Positions 45,950 to 58,972 of a stretch of 64,000 nt of DNA are shown in pieces. Both the position numbers and the translations under genes were made by a program. Source of the stretch: Liriodendron chinense (Eukaryota; Streptophyta; Magnoliopsida; Magnoliales; Magnoliaceae); NCBI GenBank assembly GCA_003013855.2, contig ML058484.1, positions 10,775,344 to 10,839,343 on the forward strand, in the 5' to 3' direction. Under the pieces are notes generated by a model. That model did not search any database. It was not told the DNA's origin and saw only the letters and a list, made by a program, of their open reading frames with translations. Numbering within the stretch: position 1 is the stretch's first letter; every line of letters begins with the position of its first letter.

Positions 45950-48900
45950 ATGACCATGGATCCATGTGATACCATCAAAGAGATCTTTACAAAGGCAAAA
46001 GAAATTATGGCGGGAACCCCTGAGATGAAATTTACCAGCGAAGAGTATATGAGATTTTATGGGTAACCTCTATTGCCAGAACACAGAGCTTTTGTTCTTG
46101 GTTTGAGTTTTTTTAGTGACTATGTCATAAATCCTTCACTCATTTTGCAGATCCGTTTTTACATTGTGCACAATGCCCAGCACTAACTGCGAAAGTCATA
46201 ACTATGAAAGTCAGATTGTTTTTGATAAGTATAAGGGATTTATGGAAGAGTGCATCACTTGTATGGTAAGATAAAATTTCAAATTCTGCATGTGCATACA
46301 CTCATAATAATGTGTTTTTGGTATCTTAGGCCTGCAGATCATACCAGTTTCATCATGTCTATGATTTACCTAAAGTCATTGTTGCATGTGGAAGGATGAA
46401 TTGTGTACGTATGGACGTGGCCACGATTGTTTCACATCAATTGGGTGTGTTTCTTTAAATAAAATCTACTATGGCCGTTAAAGGAGGTGTGAGTGGCTGG
46501 TACCCGTGTGAGATCATGTGTTCATGTTTGGCCAATTTTGACCTGATATTGATAACCCATGTAATATCTTGGACCCTAAAAGGAAATGCCCATTTGGCTA
46601 TTTAGCATGTATGTGTTTTCTGTTAGCACAATTAATATATTTACATGCATCCACCATACGCACTTGTATAATTGATCTAGACTTTGTTTATGTATATCCA
46701 AAGAGCTAGAAACTGGTACAGAGTGTTAAATGCTTCGGTAGGGATTGGCATCACAAAAATCACGAGAAAAACAATCTACTTGTTTATTTCTCTTTCTATA
46801 CATGTATGGAGTAAAGGGGTCAAGAGAAGTAACTATACAGTATCAGGGAGAGAAAAGGGCAAAAGCAGAATAATGATCAACATATCTGGAATCTAGAGCT
46901 TCAAAAATTAGTAGAGCATCTAGAATGCAACTTTAGTAGGAATGGTCATAAATGTGAGGCTTTAGTTAAAATTGATGACTGGGAGATTCCTCAAAGGGAT
47001 CTAGTATCTGCAATGCAACTTTAGTAGAAAAATGGTTATAAATGTGAAGCTTTGTTGACTAGGAGATTCCTCTAAGGACATTGTTTTCCATGAAACCCAC
47101 TTTCTGTTGTTTGTCAAGCCTTTCTTTGTGGGAATTTGTGTCAAACACCATTTCCACTTTCTTTCTTGGAAAAAAAAAAACTATTTTCCCACCTCCACCC
47201 CTGAAAAAGGCAATTTTCCCACGATGGAAGGAAAATGAGTTTCTCAAGAGTTAAGCCCAAACGTGCCACCATCCATCTTCAATTGCCACACATGTGGCAC
47301 ATGTGTCAATGTGCCAAATGAGCCATTGTCCATTTTTTGTTATGCCCCACACGTGCCCCTATGCCATTGTCCATCTTTTGTTATGCTCCAAACATACCAC
47401 CATCTCACATGTGCCAATGTGCCACATGTGACACCATCCATCGTCTCTTGTTGTGCCCCACATGTGCTAATGTACCACTACCACCATTCTTCTCTTACGC
47501 CCCACATGTGCAAAGCACTCCACATTGCGCCAATATGCTACGTGCCGTCATCCATCTTCATTCGCTCCAAATATGCCACATGTGCCAATGTGCACAATTG
47601 CTTCCATCTAGCTTCAAGTGCCCACATGTCAAATGTGTCAATACTTGTCTTGTGCCACACATGTCACTGTACACCTTCAAGCACCTCACATGTACCATGT
47701 GTGCCACAATTTAACTTCAAGTGCCCACATATGCCACGTATGCCACATGTGCCGCTATCCATTTTCAAGCATCTCGCACGTGCCATGTGCTAATCTAGCA
47801 CATGCTAGTGACTACCTAGAACAACAAATTTGAAAATAGATCCTAAATATCTATGAAAAGATTGTTGAAAAACAAGCAAGGAAGACAATGTTTCCTTCCC
47901 TGCAGTTTCCTGGAAATGAGGTTTCCCAAGAAACACAATTTCTTTTCCTACGCTTTCTATGAATCCAAACAGGCCCTAAGTGTCTTGTTCCAATGTTTTA
48001 GCGTTATCATCCAAAATTAGAGATTGACGAGCACCAATGAGGATCTAGGAGGATGTTTACAATAGAGTAGGGTGTAGATGTTTTCAGTCTCGGTGGCTTT
48101 GAGGGATGCTTTTCTCAGGTTTTTGGTGGCTATTTATTGCTATATATGATCCATATCAACCTGATCAATGAGCTGAACTCAGTCAGAAAGTAGGAGGACA
48201 TTGTGGTGTGTCAAGGGAGACTTTAATATGGTAAGGTTTACCGATGGGAAGTCAAATGGCAATTGCATCACGCGAAGTATGAAGGATTTTGCTGATTGGG
48301 TTCTCTCAAATGATATGGTGGACTTACTGGGGGGAGTTTACGTGGACAAATGGGCAGGCCAAAGCTATTTTGATGTGTCTTACAAGTTTACTCTGGTGTC
48401 TCCTGATTAGCTAGAGAAATATTCATTAGTGCAGCAGTGGGGTCTTCCTAGGACTATTTCTAATCACTGTCAGATTATGTTGGAGGTTGATGAGGAGAAT
48501 TGGGGCCCAAAACCTTTCAAGTTTGAGTTCGTGGTTGGAACTTGGAAGTTGATGGTTTTGCGAGTTTAGTTGAAGGCCAAGATGTGGGATCCGGGAGGCC
48601 AAGATGGATAACATCTTGGAAGTTGATGGTTTCGTAGGATCTGGGACACCAAGATGGATAACATCTTAAATGAGATTCATGCCTTGGATGTTATGGAGGA
48701 TGAGATTTTGGTTGCAAAAAAAGAGATGTGTTAAGCTCTCCTTAAAGTATTTGAATCGCCTTTAATAAGAGGAAATCAAGTGCATATAACGCTCAAGAGC
48801 AATTTATTTAAAGGAAGGAGACAAAAACACACAGCTTTCCATAATATAGCTAATATGAGGGTGATAAACGATGGGATTAACAATTTAATAGTGGACAATA

Positions 48901-51900
48901 AAAGAGTAGAGGAGAAATCGCAAGTTAGTGTCTCAATTGTGCAATATTACAGGGACTTGTTATTTCGTGAAAATTGGAAGCGGCCTCAACTGGATAATTT
49001 GGATTTCAATCAATTGACAAGAGTTGATGTGGAGTTCCTTGAAAAGTCGGTTTTCCAGTGGAGATTAAAGTAGTAGTGGACTCTGGGCAGAGATGAGGCA
49101 CCATGTATGGACAGTCTACTCTATGGCTTTCTTCTTGGTAATTTAGAATGTGATTAAGAGTGACATGGTGAATTCTTTGATCGGGGTCGATTATGTAAGG
49201 AGCTTGGGCCATCTTCTATTGCAATCATTTCGAAAATTGAAGGGGAAGATAGTTTAAAAGACTTTAGGTCGATTAGTCTCATCAAGGTTCCCTACAAGAT
49301 TTTGGCCAAAATTCTCAAGATTTTTGGGCAGTTCTCACTAAAGTCATCTTGGAAAACCATGATGCTTTTGTGGCTGCTAGGCATATCATGGATAGTGCTC
49401 TCATTGCCCATGAGTGTATAGACTCCAGGCACAAGGAAGTCAAAAAGGGAATAGTGTTTAAGCTAGGCATTGAGAAGACATACAACCATGTTGGTTGGGA
49501 ATTCCTTAACTATATGTTGGAAAGAATGCTGTGTAGGCAGAAATGGGGAGGTTATATTCAAGAGTGTGTTTGATCGACCGCTTTTTTTGTCTTGGTCAAT
49601 AGGTCGCCAAATGATACTTTAAGGCATCAAAGGGTGTTAGGCAGTGGTATCCCTTGTCTCCTTACTTGTCCGTGGTTGGTGCGGAAGCTTTAATTAAAGT
49701 GTTACACAAAGGTCAAGAGGTTGGTTTAATAAGTGACAAACACGGGTGGGTTGATAATCCTCCGATACGTCAATAATACTATTCTGTTTTGTGGTGTTGA
49801 CATTGTTATGGAGGACAATTTGTGGAAGATGGTTAGGTGTTTTGAGGTGGTATCAAGGCTAAAGGTTAACATTTCTAAAAGTGAGTTGTTGGGTATCCAC
49901 ATGGGTAGGGATGAGGTGTTTTAGGGTGGTTAATGTTTTTAGGTGCAAGGAAGTCTTTCCCTTCCACTTATATGTGCCTTCCTTTATGCATTAAAAAGTT
50001 GGCTAAACATCTTTGGTATAAGGTCATCAGGAGAACAGAGAGAGCTCTCTAGCAGGAAGCATCACCATATTTAATTGGGAGGGTGCTTAACTCTAATTAA
50101 TGTTGCTTTTATCAGTTCGTTGTACTTTGTCCCTTTTTGGGTGCCCTCGATCTATAATGGATAGATTGGACAAGCTAAGGCGATAATTTCTTTGGAAAGG
50201 GGTAGAGGAGAAGCACAAGTTTCATCTTCTCAATTGGGAAGAGGTTTATAAGCCAGTAATTGAGGGTGAAGCTAGCATTAGGGTGTTGGGAGCCATGAAC
50301 CTAGCATTATTAAGTGAATGCTTGTTGGATTTTGGCAAAGAGGAGGGAAGGTTTTAGAGAGAGGTAATAGCAAGCAAAGGGTGTTAAGAGATCTTCACTC
50401 TATCAGCCTTCAAGTTTGTGGAAGGCGGTCACTTAGATATCTCCTAAGTTTAGTGAGGCGTGTCCTTCTTGCTCAGAGTGGGAGGTGTGTGCTTTTGGGA
50501 AGATGCATTGTATGGTGGAAGATCGTTGCAGGACTTTCCAAGATTGGCCCGCCTTTCTCTAGAAAGGAACATCACAATACCTCATTGTTATTCCATCTGT
50601 GGAGGTTTAGTAATGTGGTCTCCTCTTTGTTGAACAGATCCGTCGGACAAGAAAGTCAGTGATTCCGTTAGGCTAGTTTGATTCAGAAATCTCCGTTGCG
50701 AGCCATGCCAAATTATTAGTTGTTCCACTTTTGGTTCTATGGTTCCCCACCATTGTTCGGAGTATCCTCGATATTATCGAAATATCCCCAATATTATCCG
50801 TATCGATACTGATAACACTGGTAGTCTCAGAAATAAGAAATTCTAGGTATTGGCGATGTATTTTTCAGTATCGCCAATGTATCAATATCGCCAATATTTT
50901 CAAATGTGTAATTCCAAGTGTTGCTTGTATCACTAATGTATTAATATTGCCAATATTTTTTATTGTGTAAATTCCGATTGTCGGTTGTATCGCCAGCATA
51001 TCGATGATATTTTGATAATATCGTCTATGTATCAATATTGCCAAAAATTTGTTTATTCAAAAATTTCCATTTCAAAATTTTATGGGTGCATGGTTGTATG
51101 CAATGCTCAAACTGTTGATGATAATATCAATCATATCACGATATTATCATTACCTCAACATGAGGGATATTGAGACCACAGTCTTTTGTTTCCGTTTCAA
51201 TTGCCAACGATCTCCTAGTGAAATATCGTGTGTTGTCCATATTCTGAAATATTGATGGATGCTTGGATGGAAGGTTGGATGGTTAGATGGATAGATGGGG
51301 ACGGTTGGACTGGTTTCTTATAACAGCATATGCTTTTAGGCCCCCCTTTAAATGGAAACTTATTATGTATACATTCTTTTTTCAATTCTTAGATTCCTAA
51401 ATATGTAAATGTGTGTTTTAGCATCTTCTAAAGTTTCAATGAAAAAATTCTACTGTTTTCCCCATGTTTTCACAATGTTTCCCCACATTTTCATTTATCG
51501 GCGATATTATCAGCGACGTCAATAGTTTTTGTATCCCCGGCCAGCAAAACTTATAGCAATACCGATAGTTCGAACATTGGCCCCCACTAAAGTTGCGGCT
51601 TTCATCTAGGTGGTAGGCAGGAAAAGGGTGTTCACCATAGATAACCTCCAAAAGAGATCCATGATCCTTCCACATTTGCGTGATGTGTATGGCTGATGCT
51701 GAGTCGATTGATCTTCTTATCTATTGCCCTTTTGTGCAAAAGGTGTGGGCATGCTTTCTTAGAGTCTTCAATACTCCGTGGGTGGTGCCGAAGTCTGTTT
51801 AAGGCCTCCTTTGGGCCTGGCACGGTGGAGGAATAGGGAAGGAAGGGAAGGTGGTGTGGCACAGCTTGTCATAATGGTTGTGCTGTGGGCAATTGATTCA

Positions 51901-54900
51901 TGGACTTTAATATTGATGGTCAAGATTGTTTACACAAAAATAGGTCCAATAAACAATTTGATCCATCTATTCGTTAGAGTCCATCATAAATTGCTTATGA
52001 TTTTAAAGAAATAATCACGTTTGTTAGGCAATTATAAACACACCATCTATGGTTGGAAAAGAGATTGCTAGAGAAAATAAGGTCAAATCAATGATGGTTT
52101 GGATCATCTAATCAGTGCAATTTTAGCATAATAGTCCACAAGATATGTTCTTGAGTGAATAGACAGTTCAGATTGATTGATTGGACTGTCCAAGTGGACG
52201 GATGCAACTAGGAGCACTATAACTTATAGTGCTCTGAGAGCACTCGAGCGTTTCTCATACCTGTATATTTTACACCTTTAGATACATTTACTAGCACACT
52301 TTTTCTAATTACTAATTCTTTTTTTATACCTAGTTGATATCTTTTAGATGCTTACTAATTAGTTTGTGACTTTGTTCTTGTCAATTTACGCCTATGGAAA
52401 TGTTTTTGTTCAAAGTTAAGAGAAAATTGTTACTTTTCACAGTAACCTTGAATGTCTTTTTGTAATTTCAGGTACTCCCATCTTTGAAGGAGAAACATGA
52501 TGATAATATGTTAAGAGAACTTGTGAAAATGTGGTCAAATTACCGAGTCATGGTCAAATGGCTATCAAGATTCTTTGCTTATCTTGATCGATTCCTTGTT
52601 CCGCAGATGAAGCTTGCTCCAGTTTATGACACTGGCATTTGTTGTTTCTGTGATCTGGTAAATGTTCCATCCGTACCATTATTTATCCATATTTTTATTT
52701 GCCCATCATCTGTCAATTGTTCTATCCTTTTGGATCGAGAATCTTTAGTTCTTGGCAGTTTGCTTTGTCTTTCTTTTTCTTTGTAGAAGATTGTTACTGC
52801 ATACCATCAATGCGCTGTGACGAATGTTTAAGCGTTTGATGTGAGGTATAAAAAGACCATTCTCTATTTATGTTCAAGTCCAGTGTTAGGACCATCTAAT
52901 TGGCCTGATTTTCAGGGCATGGTCCATTATGGTTTGACTCACTGAATGAGTCGTCAAGATGTTGTACATATCTGCCATGTTGTCCCCATGGGAACTCATG
53001 TGCACAAAAGTGTGCAGTTAATGTTCCTCTCTTATGTATCAGGATTGTTAACTGCATACCATCGATGTGACGTGACAATTGTTTAAGTGCTGAATTGTTC
53101 AGGATTGCTTTTAATCCTATCTTTTTCAGGTATGCCAAGAGTTAAATGCCAAATTCAGAGATGCTGTTATATCCTTGGTATGTAGAATCCTGCATCTTAA
53201 ATGTAGAACCAGTCCCTTTCATTCAAAGTAGGTTGACAAACACTTCAATGTTTCAGATTAATCAAGAGCGCAATGGGAAGCAGATAGATCAAGGCCTAGT
53301 AAAGAATGTTCTGGATTTCTTTGTGGATATTAGTAAAGAATGTAGTTGTCCTGAGAAAAAGATGGATTTCTATGAGGACTTTGAACTGGCAATGCTTGAA
53401 GATACCACTGCTTACTATTCTCGAAAGGCTTCAGAATGGATTTCTGAGCATTCCCTTACGGAATACATGTTAAAGGTCATTCCTGCTTGATTAGGATCTT
53501 TGAGTTTTTATGAACGGAAACCTATCTACACTTACAGCCCACCATGATTGATGGATGCACCCACCCTTCTACTTTTGGTTAAACAATGGTACAAAATCGT
53601 ATCATTGTCTTTCCATGAATAGGAAAAAAAAAAAATGGTTGGTATAACCAGGGTGGATGTCAATATCAATTCCCTTAAAAAATTGAATGCATGTCTTTTG
53701 TACCAGTCAGGAACATGACTTTTGGCTTTCTGCTGAAATTCTCAGGTGGAGCAATGCCTGAATCAGGAAAGGGGGAGAGTTTCCCACTACTTGCAGCCTA
53801 GCAGCGGAGAGAAATTACTAAAGGTGCTTTTTAGTTTATTTGATTCCCTACCATCAGAAAACAGTTTCTTTATTCTTTATGGGTGGGTGCTATCAGAAAA
53901 GGTTCATGATTCCTGATTGGACTTGCTGCGAACCTATCGAACATTTGACATGGAAACATGTCCATTCCAGACACTGCCATGCAGTGTCTTCTATTACTCA
54001 GATTTTATTACAAATCGATCCACGTGATTTAAATAGCAGGAGATTATATTTTAATGACATTGTAGTAATGATTAAAATAGCAGGAGATTATATTTTAATG
54101 ACATATTGTAATAATTAAATGCAAAAAATCTGAGAATAAAGAGTAATAAATAAGGTCTCATAGGCAACTAGTTGGCCAATGAAATTATCGCCCCGACTAA
54201 TTGTCACCCTGTCATGTGTGAATGACATCTGAAGGTTGGCCCTCGATGAAGATCATCTAGAGAAAAAATCAAGCCAACTTGAGGTGGGTGACACCTGCTT
54301 TGGATTAGATCGATGGCTCTCCATTGTTTTTATGGTGTGGCCCACTGATGAGTGGATTGGCTTGATCTTTTGCATAATGTATTCTTCAAGGTGGGGCCAA
54401 CCTTTTGGGATGGGTTTGCTGCAGATTAGATTATGTATCAAATATCTCCAGCCATCCATTGATAGGGGGGCAATAGGCCGGGTTTGTGCCAGCCCAGGCT
54501 AGGCCTAGTCATGGCCCAACACTTAAGACTTGAGGCCTAAGCCCAGCCCGAGCCTAACAAAATGGTTTGGCCTGGGCCAATCCAATCCGACTTGATCCAA
54601 CCCGAAAATTGCCACTTGAACTTCCTAATATCCATTGATCAAATGGGCCACACTTGCACAAAGAAATAAACATTTTAGAGGGAATGTAGCAAGGGTTGAG
54701 GAATGTAACAAGGGTCTACATTCATAATGGATGGAGTGCCTAACCAAGGATTAGAATGACATGTTTGTGCAATATGACACATGTTCAAATGAAGTCAGGT
54801 TGGGCAGGGTTTAGCCAAGCTACGTTGGGCTGTTTTTTACTGGAGCCCAAGCCCGACATGCAAATTAATTGGGCGGCACATGTGAGGCCCAAGCCTGGCC

Positions 54901-55767
54901 TGCAAGCCAATCCAGTTGGTCCAAGCCCTTCACGAAGCTGGTTCAGGCAGGCTACCTGGCCCATTGTCACCCTTATCAATTGATGTTAATCAGCGGAATC
55001 CCCCTTTGGAGGAAAGTTTAAACTGTGATGCAAATCGAAAGTTCCATGTGCACAGGATTCCTGCCCGCATGCATAATCTCATTTAGCAATGAGAGCACAT
55101 GAGATGAGCCTTGCTTTGGAATTTATGTAAACTATAATCCATTTTTATCCTTAATTATAATTTGTGTTGCAGGTTGTGGAACAGGAGTTGGTGGTTGTAC
55201 CTGCAACTGAAATACGTAAAAAGGTGCAGTCCAAGGAGCGTGTCCTGCTTGAGGTATGCTTCAATCCGGAGCATGTTTATTTTTCTTGTATGTTGTAACT
55301 GAAGCATGTTTGTTTCAGCCTTATATGTTGTGATTCCATACGCCAAAACTTTCAGTACAAGGGATCAAAACCGCCCAGTGTTGACCGTAGAGTCATCATG
55401 TGTGCAGACCCACCCGAAGCAGATCAGGTGTGGGACCCACCATGCTAGCAAGGAGTAGTCTGCCTCACCTGACTCCGTTGTTTTTTTATTCCGGTGTAAG
55501 CAGCTATAATGGATAATCCACTCCCGAGCTGTTTTTTGTATGATTCTTGCTAAGGCCGGTCCACTCGTCAGGAAGGCTGTACGAATATGAGAAGAATTAA
55601 CTAACTTTAAAAGCAGACAAGCGAACCATGCTCAATGCATGTGTGGCACACCCAATGTGCGTTTCTCTTTTGGTATTGCTGCTCATGTATATTTGGACTG
55701 ACCCCTTCTATTGACATGTTTTTATCAGGATCTACTTCCACGATGGAAGGGCCTAGTGCTTCAATAG
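45950..55767 (+). CDS. Cullin-1-like protein, N-terminal cullin repeats only
   Basis: Cullin 1 is the scaffold of SCF ubiquitin ligases: its N-terminal repeats bind SKP1/F-box and its C-terminal domain binds RBX1 and NEDD8. Exons: 45950-46062 (start, EIFTKAKEIMAGTPEMKFTS), 46151-46265, 52472-52657 (MWSNYRVMVKWLSRFFAYLD), 53130-53177 (CQELNAKFRDAVISL), 53257-53475 (EDFELAMLEDTTAYYSRKAS), 53746-53823 (EKGRVSHYLQPSSGEKLLK), 55173-55253 (VVEQELVVVPATE). All junctions keep phase and are GT-AG. The last exon is divergent where family members read LLEKEHSGC. A possible short terminal exon at 55729-55767 (DLLPRWKGLVLQ, stop) would close the protein at about 292 residues. No C-terminal cullin-homology exon follows, so RBX1 binding and neddylation are impossible. 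N-terminal-only CUL1 relatives are annotated in Arabidopsis. The product might bind SKP1 without catalysis (inference), or the gene may be decaying. Confidence 0.82.
47257..47815 (+). repeat. Degenerate minisatellite rich in CACATGTGCCA
   Basis: CCACATGTGCCAATGTGCCA-like units alternate with CACCATCCATCTTCAATTG-like units, with a variable period near 45-60 bp over about 560 bp. All three plus frames stay open for long distances and give Cys/His/Pro-rich peptides (47263-47793 is 176 codons). That comes from the repeat and its lack of TAA/TAG, so I do not call a gene. Confidence 0.8.
48110..50665 (+). mobile_element. L1-type LINE (non-LTR retrotransposon), inactive
   Basis: The order is that of plant LINE ORF2. 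The end of the endonuclease reads WCVKGDFNMVRFTDGKSNGN, RSMKDFADWVLSNDMVDLLG and, after a stop, LPRTISNHC. The reverse transcriptase reads EGEDSLKDFRSISLI, then, frame-shifted, HIMDSALIAHECIDSRHK and FKLGIEKTYNHVGWEFLNYM. The following region reads RVLGAMNLALLSKWMLVGFW in pieces. Many stops and frame changes show it is dead. It is 5'-truncated (no start of the endonuclease) and lies in the same direction as the cullin gene, within its second coding intron. Confidence 0.85.
50751..51579. mobile_element. Unclassified inverted-repeat element with TATCG subterminal repeats
   Basis: CATTGTTCGGAGTATCC at the left and GATAGTTCGAACATTGG at the right are inverted ends. The inside is crowded with TATCG/CGATA motifs near both ends (ATCGCCAATGTATCAATATC and relatives). 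Such subterminal arrays serve as transposase-binding sites in CACTA and hAT elements. No transposase frame is present. The target duplication is unclear. Confidence 0.6.
54124..55172 (+). other. Cullin intron between exons ending 53823 and starting 55173
   Basis: Contains a direct repeat of about 43 bp at 54,030-54,115 (AAATAGCAGGAGATTATATTTTAATGACAT occurs twice) and the hAT element at 54,463-54,975. Confidence 0.6.
54463..54975. mobile_element. hAT-type nonautonomous element, 513 bp
   Basis: The ends TAGGGGGGCAATAGGCC and GGCCCATTGTCACCCTTA are inverted and belong to the same type as the MITE at 12,171. They are flanked by 8-bp duplications with one mismatch, TCCATTGA (54,455) and TCAATTGA (54,976). 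It is inserted in a cullin intron. Confidence 0.82.
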
Positions 55768-58205
55768 GGAATTCTGGGTAGACCCAACTGCATACAGATG
55801 ATGAGGGAGATCTGAGCTGTACATCACATCGGTTAAAGATTTTGGATGTTATCTACTGATCAGACTTAGGATAGGCACAAGCTTTTGTTAGGGTGTTACT
55901 TCTTTGTTTTAGATCCCAAAGCTTGCTCTGAGCGTTCTCTTGTACAGACCAAGTTGATATCACTGACAGTAACTACATAGGAAAAGGCATGTACATCTGC
56001 TAGATGGCAACCATAGCCTCGTTGAGGATTGAATGATCATGAAACTATAAGATGGTGGAGAGTTGAGTCTGCACAGTTTTTGGTAAATACTATCTGTTTT
56101 CTTTGTGTTTCAATCACATATGAGATTGATTTTTTTTTTTTTTTTGGGGGGGGGGGGGGGGGGGTTTCAGCTTTGCAATGACATTCTGAGCTGGTGAAAT
56201 GATATTAAAACAGACGTCTCTATTGTATTGTGACAGAGCAACCCTCCGACCACATACATGGTGGTCCTTACCATGGATGGCCCATATTGCTTGGCCGGGA
56301 GAAAGCAAAATCTGTTAGCGGTATAAATTTAGTGGAAGGAGTGACCAAAAGTGATGGGGCTAGGATTGTCCCACCAATGTGCTTTTTGAACCATGGCCAT
56401 CCACAATACTTCCCCGTCAGGTTTCTCAATTAGGGATGCAACTTGGCTTCAGGTCAATCAGATCTTGATTGCCCCAACCCAAGTTCGGGTTGGACAGATT
56501 GAGCCGGGTTGTCAATGTCCTCAGGTTGGGTTCCGGTTGGATAATGCCAACACAATTTGAATTTGAATGGGGTTTGGGTTGAGCAAATTTGGACTGTGTT
56601 AGGTGAGATCAGGTTTGGTTGGAGCAAATTTGGGTCAGGTTTAATTAACTAGTAAAATGAAAGAAAATATCTGCCAAAGAATCCGATTGAAGATTATTAG
56701 ATTGAATATTATTACATTTAATATCCACCTGCAGTCAACTGCAAATAGAAACATGGTGTCGTAATCCTTATTCCTGGTTATCTTTGATCAAATCACAGAT
56801 GGCGCCATTTTTTTCAGCTGGTTCTCATGCACCGAGAGTAATTCATGTTTTACTTTCTGCCATTAAAATGATAATCATAGTCAACAAATACTAATATCAG
56901 ATGAACCCAGATGGCTTTGTTCTACATTTGTAGGAAAAAATAAATTGTGTGCCTCTTTTACTCACTCTCTATAACATCGTGAAAGGTTTGTTGATTCTGC
57001 ATGGGATTACGTATGCTGACATGGCACACATGTGAGAGATCCAACCTGCCTTTCAGGTGAGCCCGAACTTGTGTCTAGTTCCAAGAATCAAGCGAATCCA
57101 CTCATTAGGTAAGCTATCTATGGGCAATGAATGACCATTGGCCAACTTGCTTTTTATCCATCCATTTTTTCATATAGTGGTCAACCTGTGATGAGCTGAC
57201 AGGTCGATTTTGTATATGATAGAGCCCACCTGATGAACTTCTTGGATCTGGTACATGTGTGGCACATTGGCATGCGCAGAGAATTAGCAAACCTCCCATG
57301 GTGGGGCCAGGCTTTGGATGGGCTGATTTTGAATCATTCCTTCAGTTTCAGTCCTAACTCCGGCCATTAAAATCATAGACTTCCACGTTCCAGGACTTGA
57401 GATGGTCGTTAATAGAAAAAATTTCCAAACTCAGGCCTCGTCAAATGATCAATTGGGGTTCTAAAATCGGGTCTGGGCCCTGACCTGCCCGTCCGGGATC
57501 TGAAACTGGATGGGTCGATCCACTTTGCTGCCAACCTTATTATGGTAAACATGACACTGAAGCTGTATCTTTTGGCATTCAATTAAAAAAAGTCACAAAC
57601 CTCTAACAACTTCTGTTCAGTGCTAGAATGCAAGTAACGTGAAACCCTGTCTTTCTCCTCTTCCAAGCATCCATCAACCTGAGAGTTCCCATTGAAAACC
57701 ACACAATCATCTTACATTAACACGCCCCAAATGAAAAGCATATTTTGGCTGTGTTTAGATGCAAAACTGAATTGAATTGTGGATTTCGTTAGCCTCATTT
57801 TGATGTCTTGTTATGTTATGTAAGGTTCTTAGTCTCCTCCTCAGACGCATCTCTTTCTCCTTTTTAATGAAGTCCAAAAAAAAATGCGGAAATACAGTTA
57901 AGATGACCAAATTGTAATGATGTTTTCTTACCTAGTATGCACAATGAGGAAGTGCCTTTAGGTTTCAGTTTGATTCTTTTTTAGTTCAACTTAAAAAGTA
58001 GTGTAATTGCAATTTGGAGTTGAATCTCCCACTAATGCTCTACTTGTAATCATGGAAATATGAACTTGTTATATTTATTAACTTGTCAGATTCATGGATG
58101 CATTGGATTTGAATTTAGCAAATCCAATATACATAATTTGGGAATGAAGCTATAAATCCATGAATTTGGGGTGCATTTATTCTAAGAGCAGAGCATGAGC
58201 ATTTA
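55768..58205. other. 3' flank of the cullin gene and intergenic DNA
   Basis: A T-run then G-run lies at about 56,129-56,164. GGTTGGGTT-rich sequence at 56,430-56,640 begins TAGGGATGCAACTTGGCTTC like a hAT element end, but no partner end was found. No cullin C-terminal exon occurs on either strand. No other gene is recognised. Confidence 0.5.
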
Positions 58206-58510
58206 GGGGTCATTTGGATGCCTGTAAATGGGCCAAGTTTGGATAGCCTTTTTTTGCTTGCAAATGATTTATAGCATTTACCCTCATCTTATTTACAAGC
58301 AAAAAGTTCGGATTTCATTTACAAGCTCTCCATTTATAGCCTAACATCTATAAATGGAAAGATTGGCTCTCCATTTACAGGAGTTAAACAACTTTACAGG
58401 CCTTATGATCCAAACACAGACAATCATTTGCTTGTGAATCATTTACAGCTTGAAGCCAAACAGGACAGGCTATAAATGTGTAAATCATTTACAGGCATCC
58501 AAACGACCCC
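58206..58510. mobile_element. PIF/Harbinger-type MITE, 305 bp
   Basis: GGGGTCATTTGGATGCCTGT at the left and ACAGGCATCCAAACGACCCC at the right are inverted, flanked by TTA on both sides (58,203-58,205 and 58,511-58,513). It lies between the two convergent cullin genes. Confidence 0.88.
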
Positions 58511-58972
58511 TTATTGTAAGGGAATAACTTTTATTGTTTTTTTAGACTCTTATTTTATGGATTTGTCAATTCTTATTTTTCTCTCTCTTTTTTTTTAGAT
58601 GTGCTCCAAATCTATGGATTTTTAGGGGGCGTGGATTTGGGAAATTCACAGATTGAGAAAATTCCCAATGAAAAACAATTGGTTGAGTTTTGAAATCCAT
58701 GAATTTCACGTATCCCTCGCCCAAACAACCCCTAAATTAGTGTAACTAGGATTTGGTCATTCATTTTTATTTAACGTGTGAAAGAGGAAAACTAGATTTA
58801 GGTTTGCGTTTGGATGCAAACTAACTTGAATTGTGAAAATTCGGTTGGGTGAAGAGGGAATGAAAAAAAAAAAAGTATCCATGTTACCTACTATTCAATG
58901 AGTAAGTGGACCTCTAATTGCATATGGAGAAAATTCAATAGTGTACCCAAACACGAAGTTAAAGAGTATGAC

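Larger units (their letters stand above)
46266..52471 (+). other. 6.2-kb second coding intron of the cullin gene, built from repeats
   Basis: GT (46266) to AG (52471). It contains, in order, the CATGTGCCA minisatellite, a Harbinger-like end (TCCAAACAGGCCCTAAG at about 47,964), a dead L1-type LINE and a TATCG-rich inverted-repeat element. No further cullin exon lies within. Confidence 0.8.

Noticed and set aside
47263..47793. 176-codon Cys/His-rich frame resembling a metal-binding protein.
   Set aside because: Produced by a minisatellite that lacks stop triplets; two other frames are open too.
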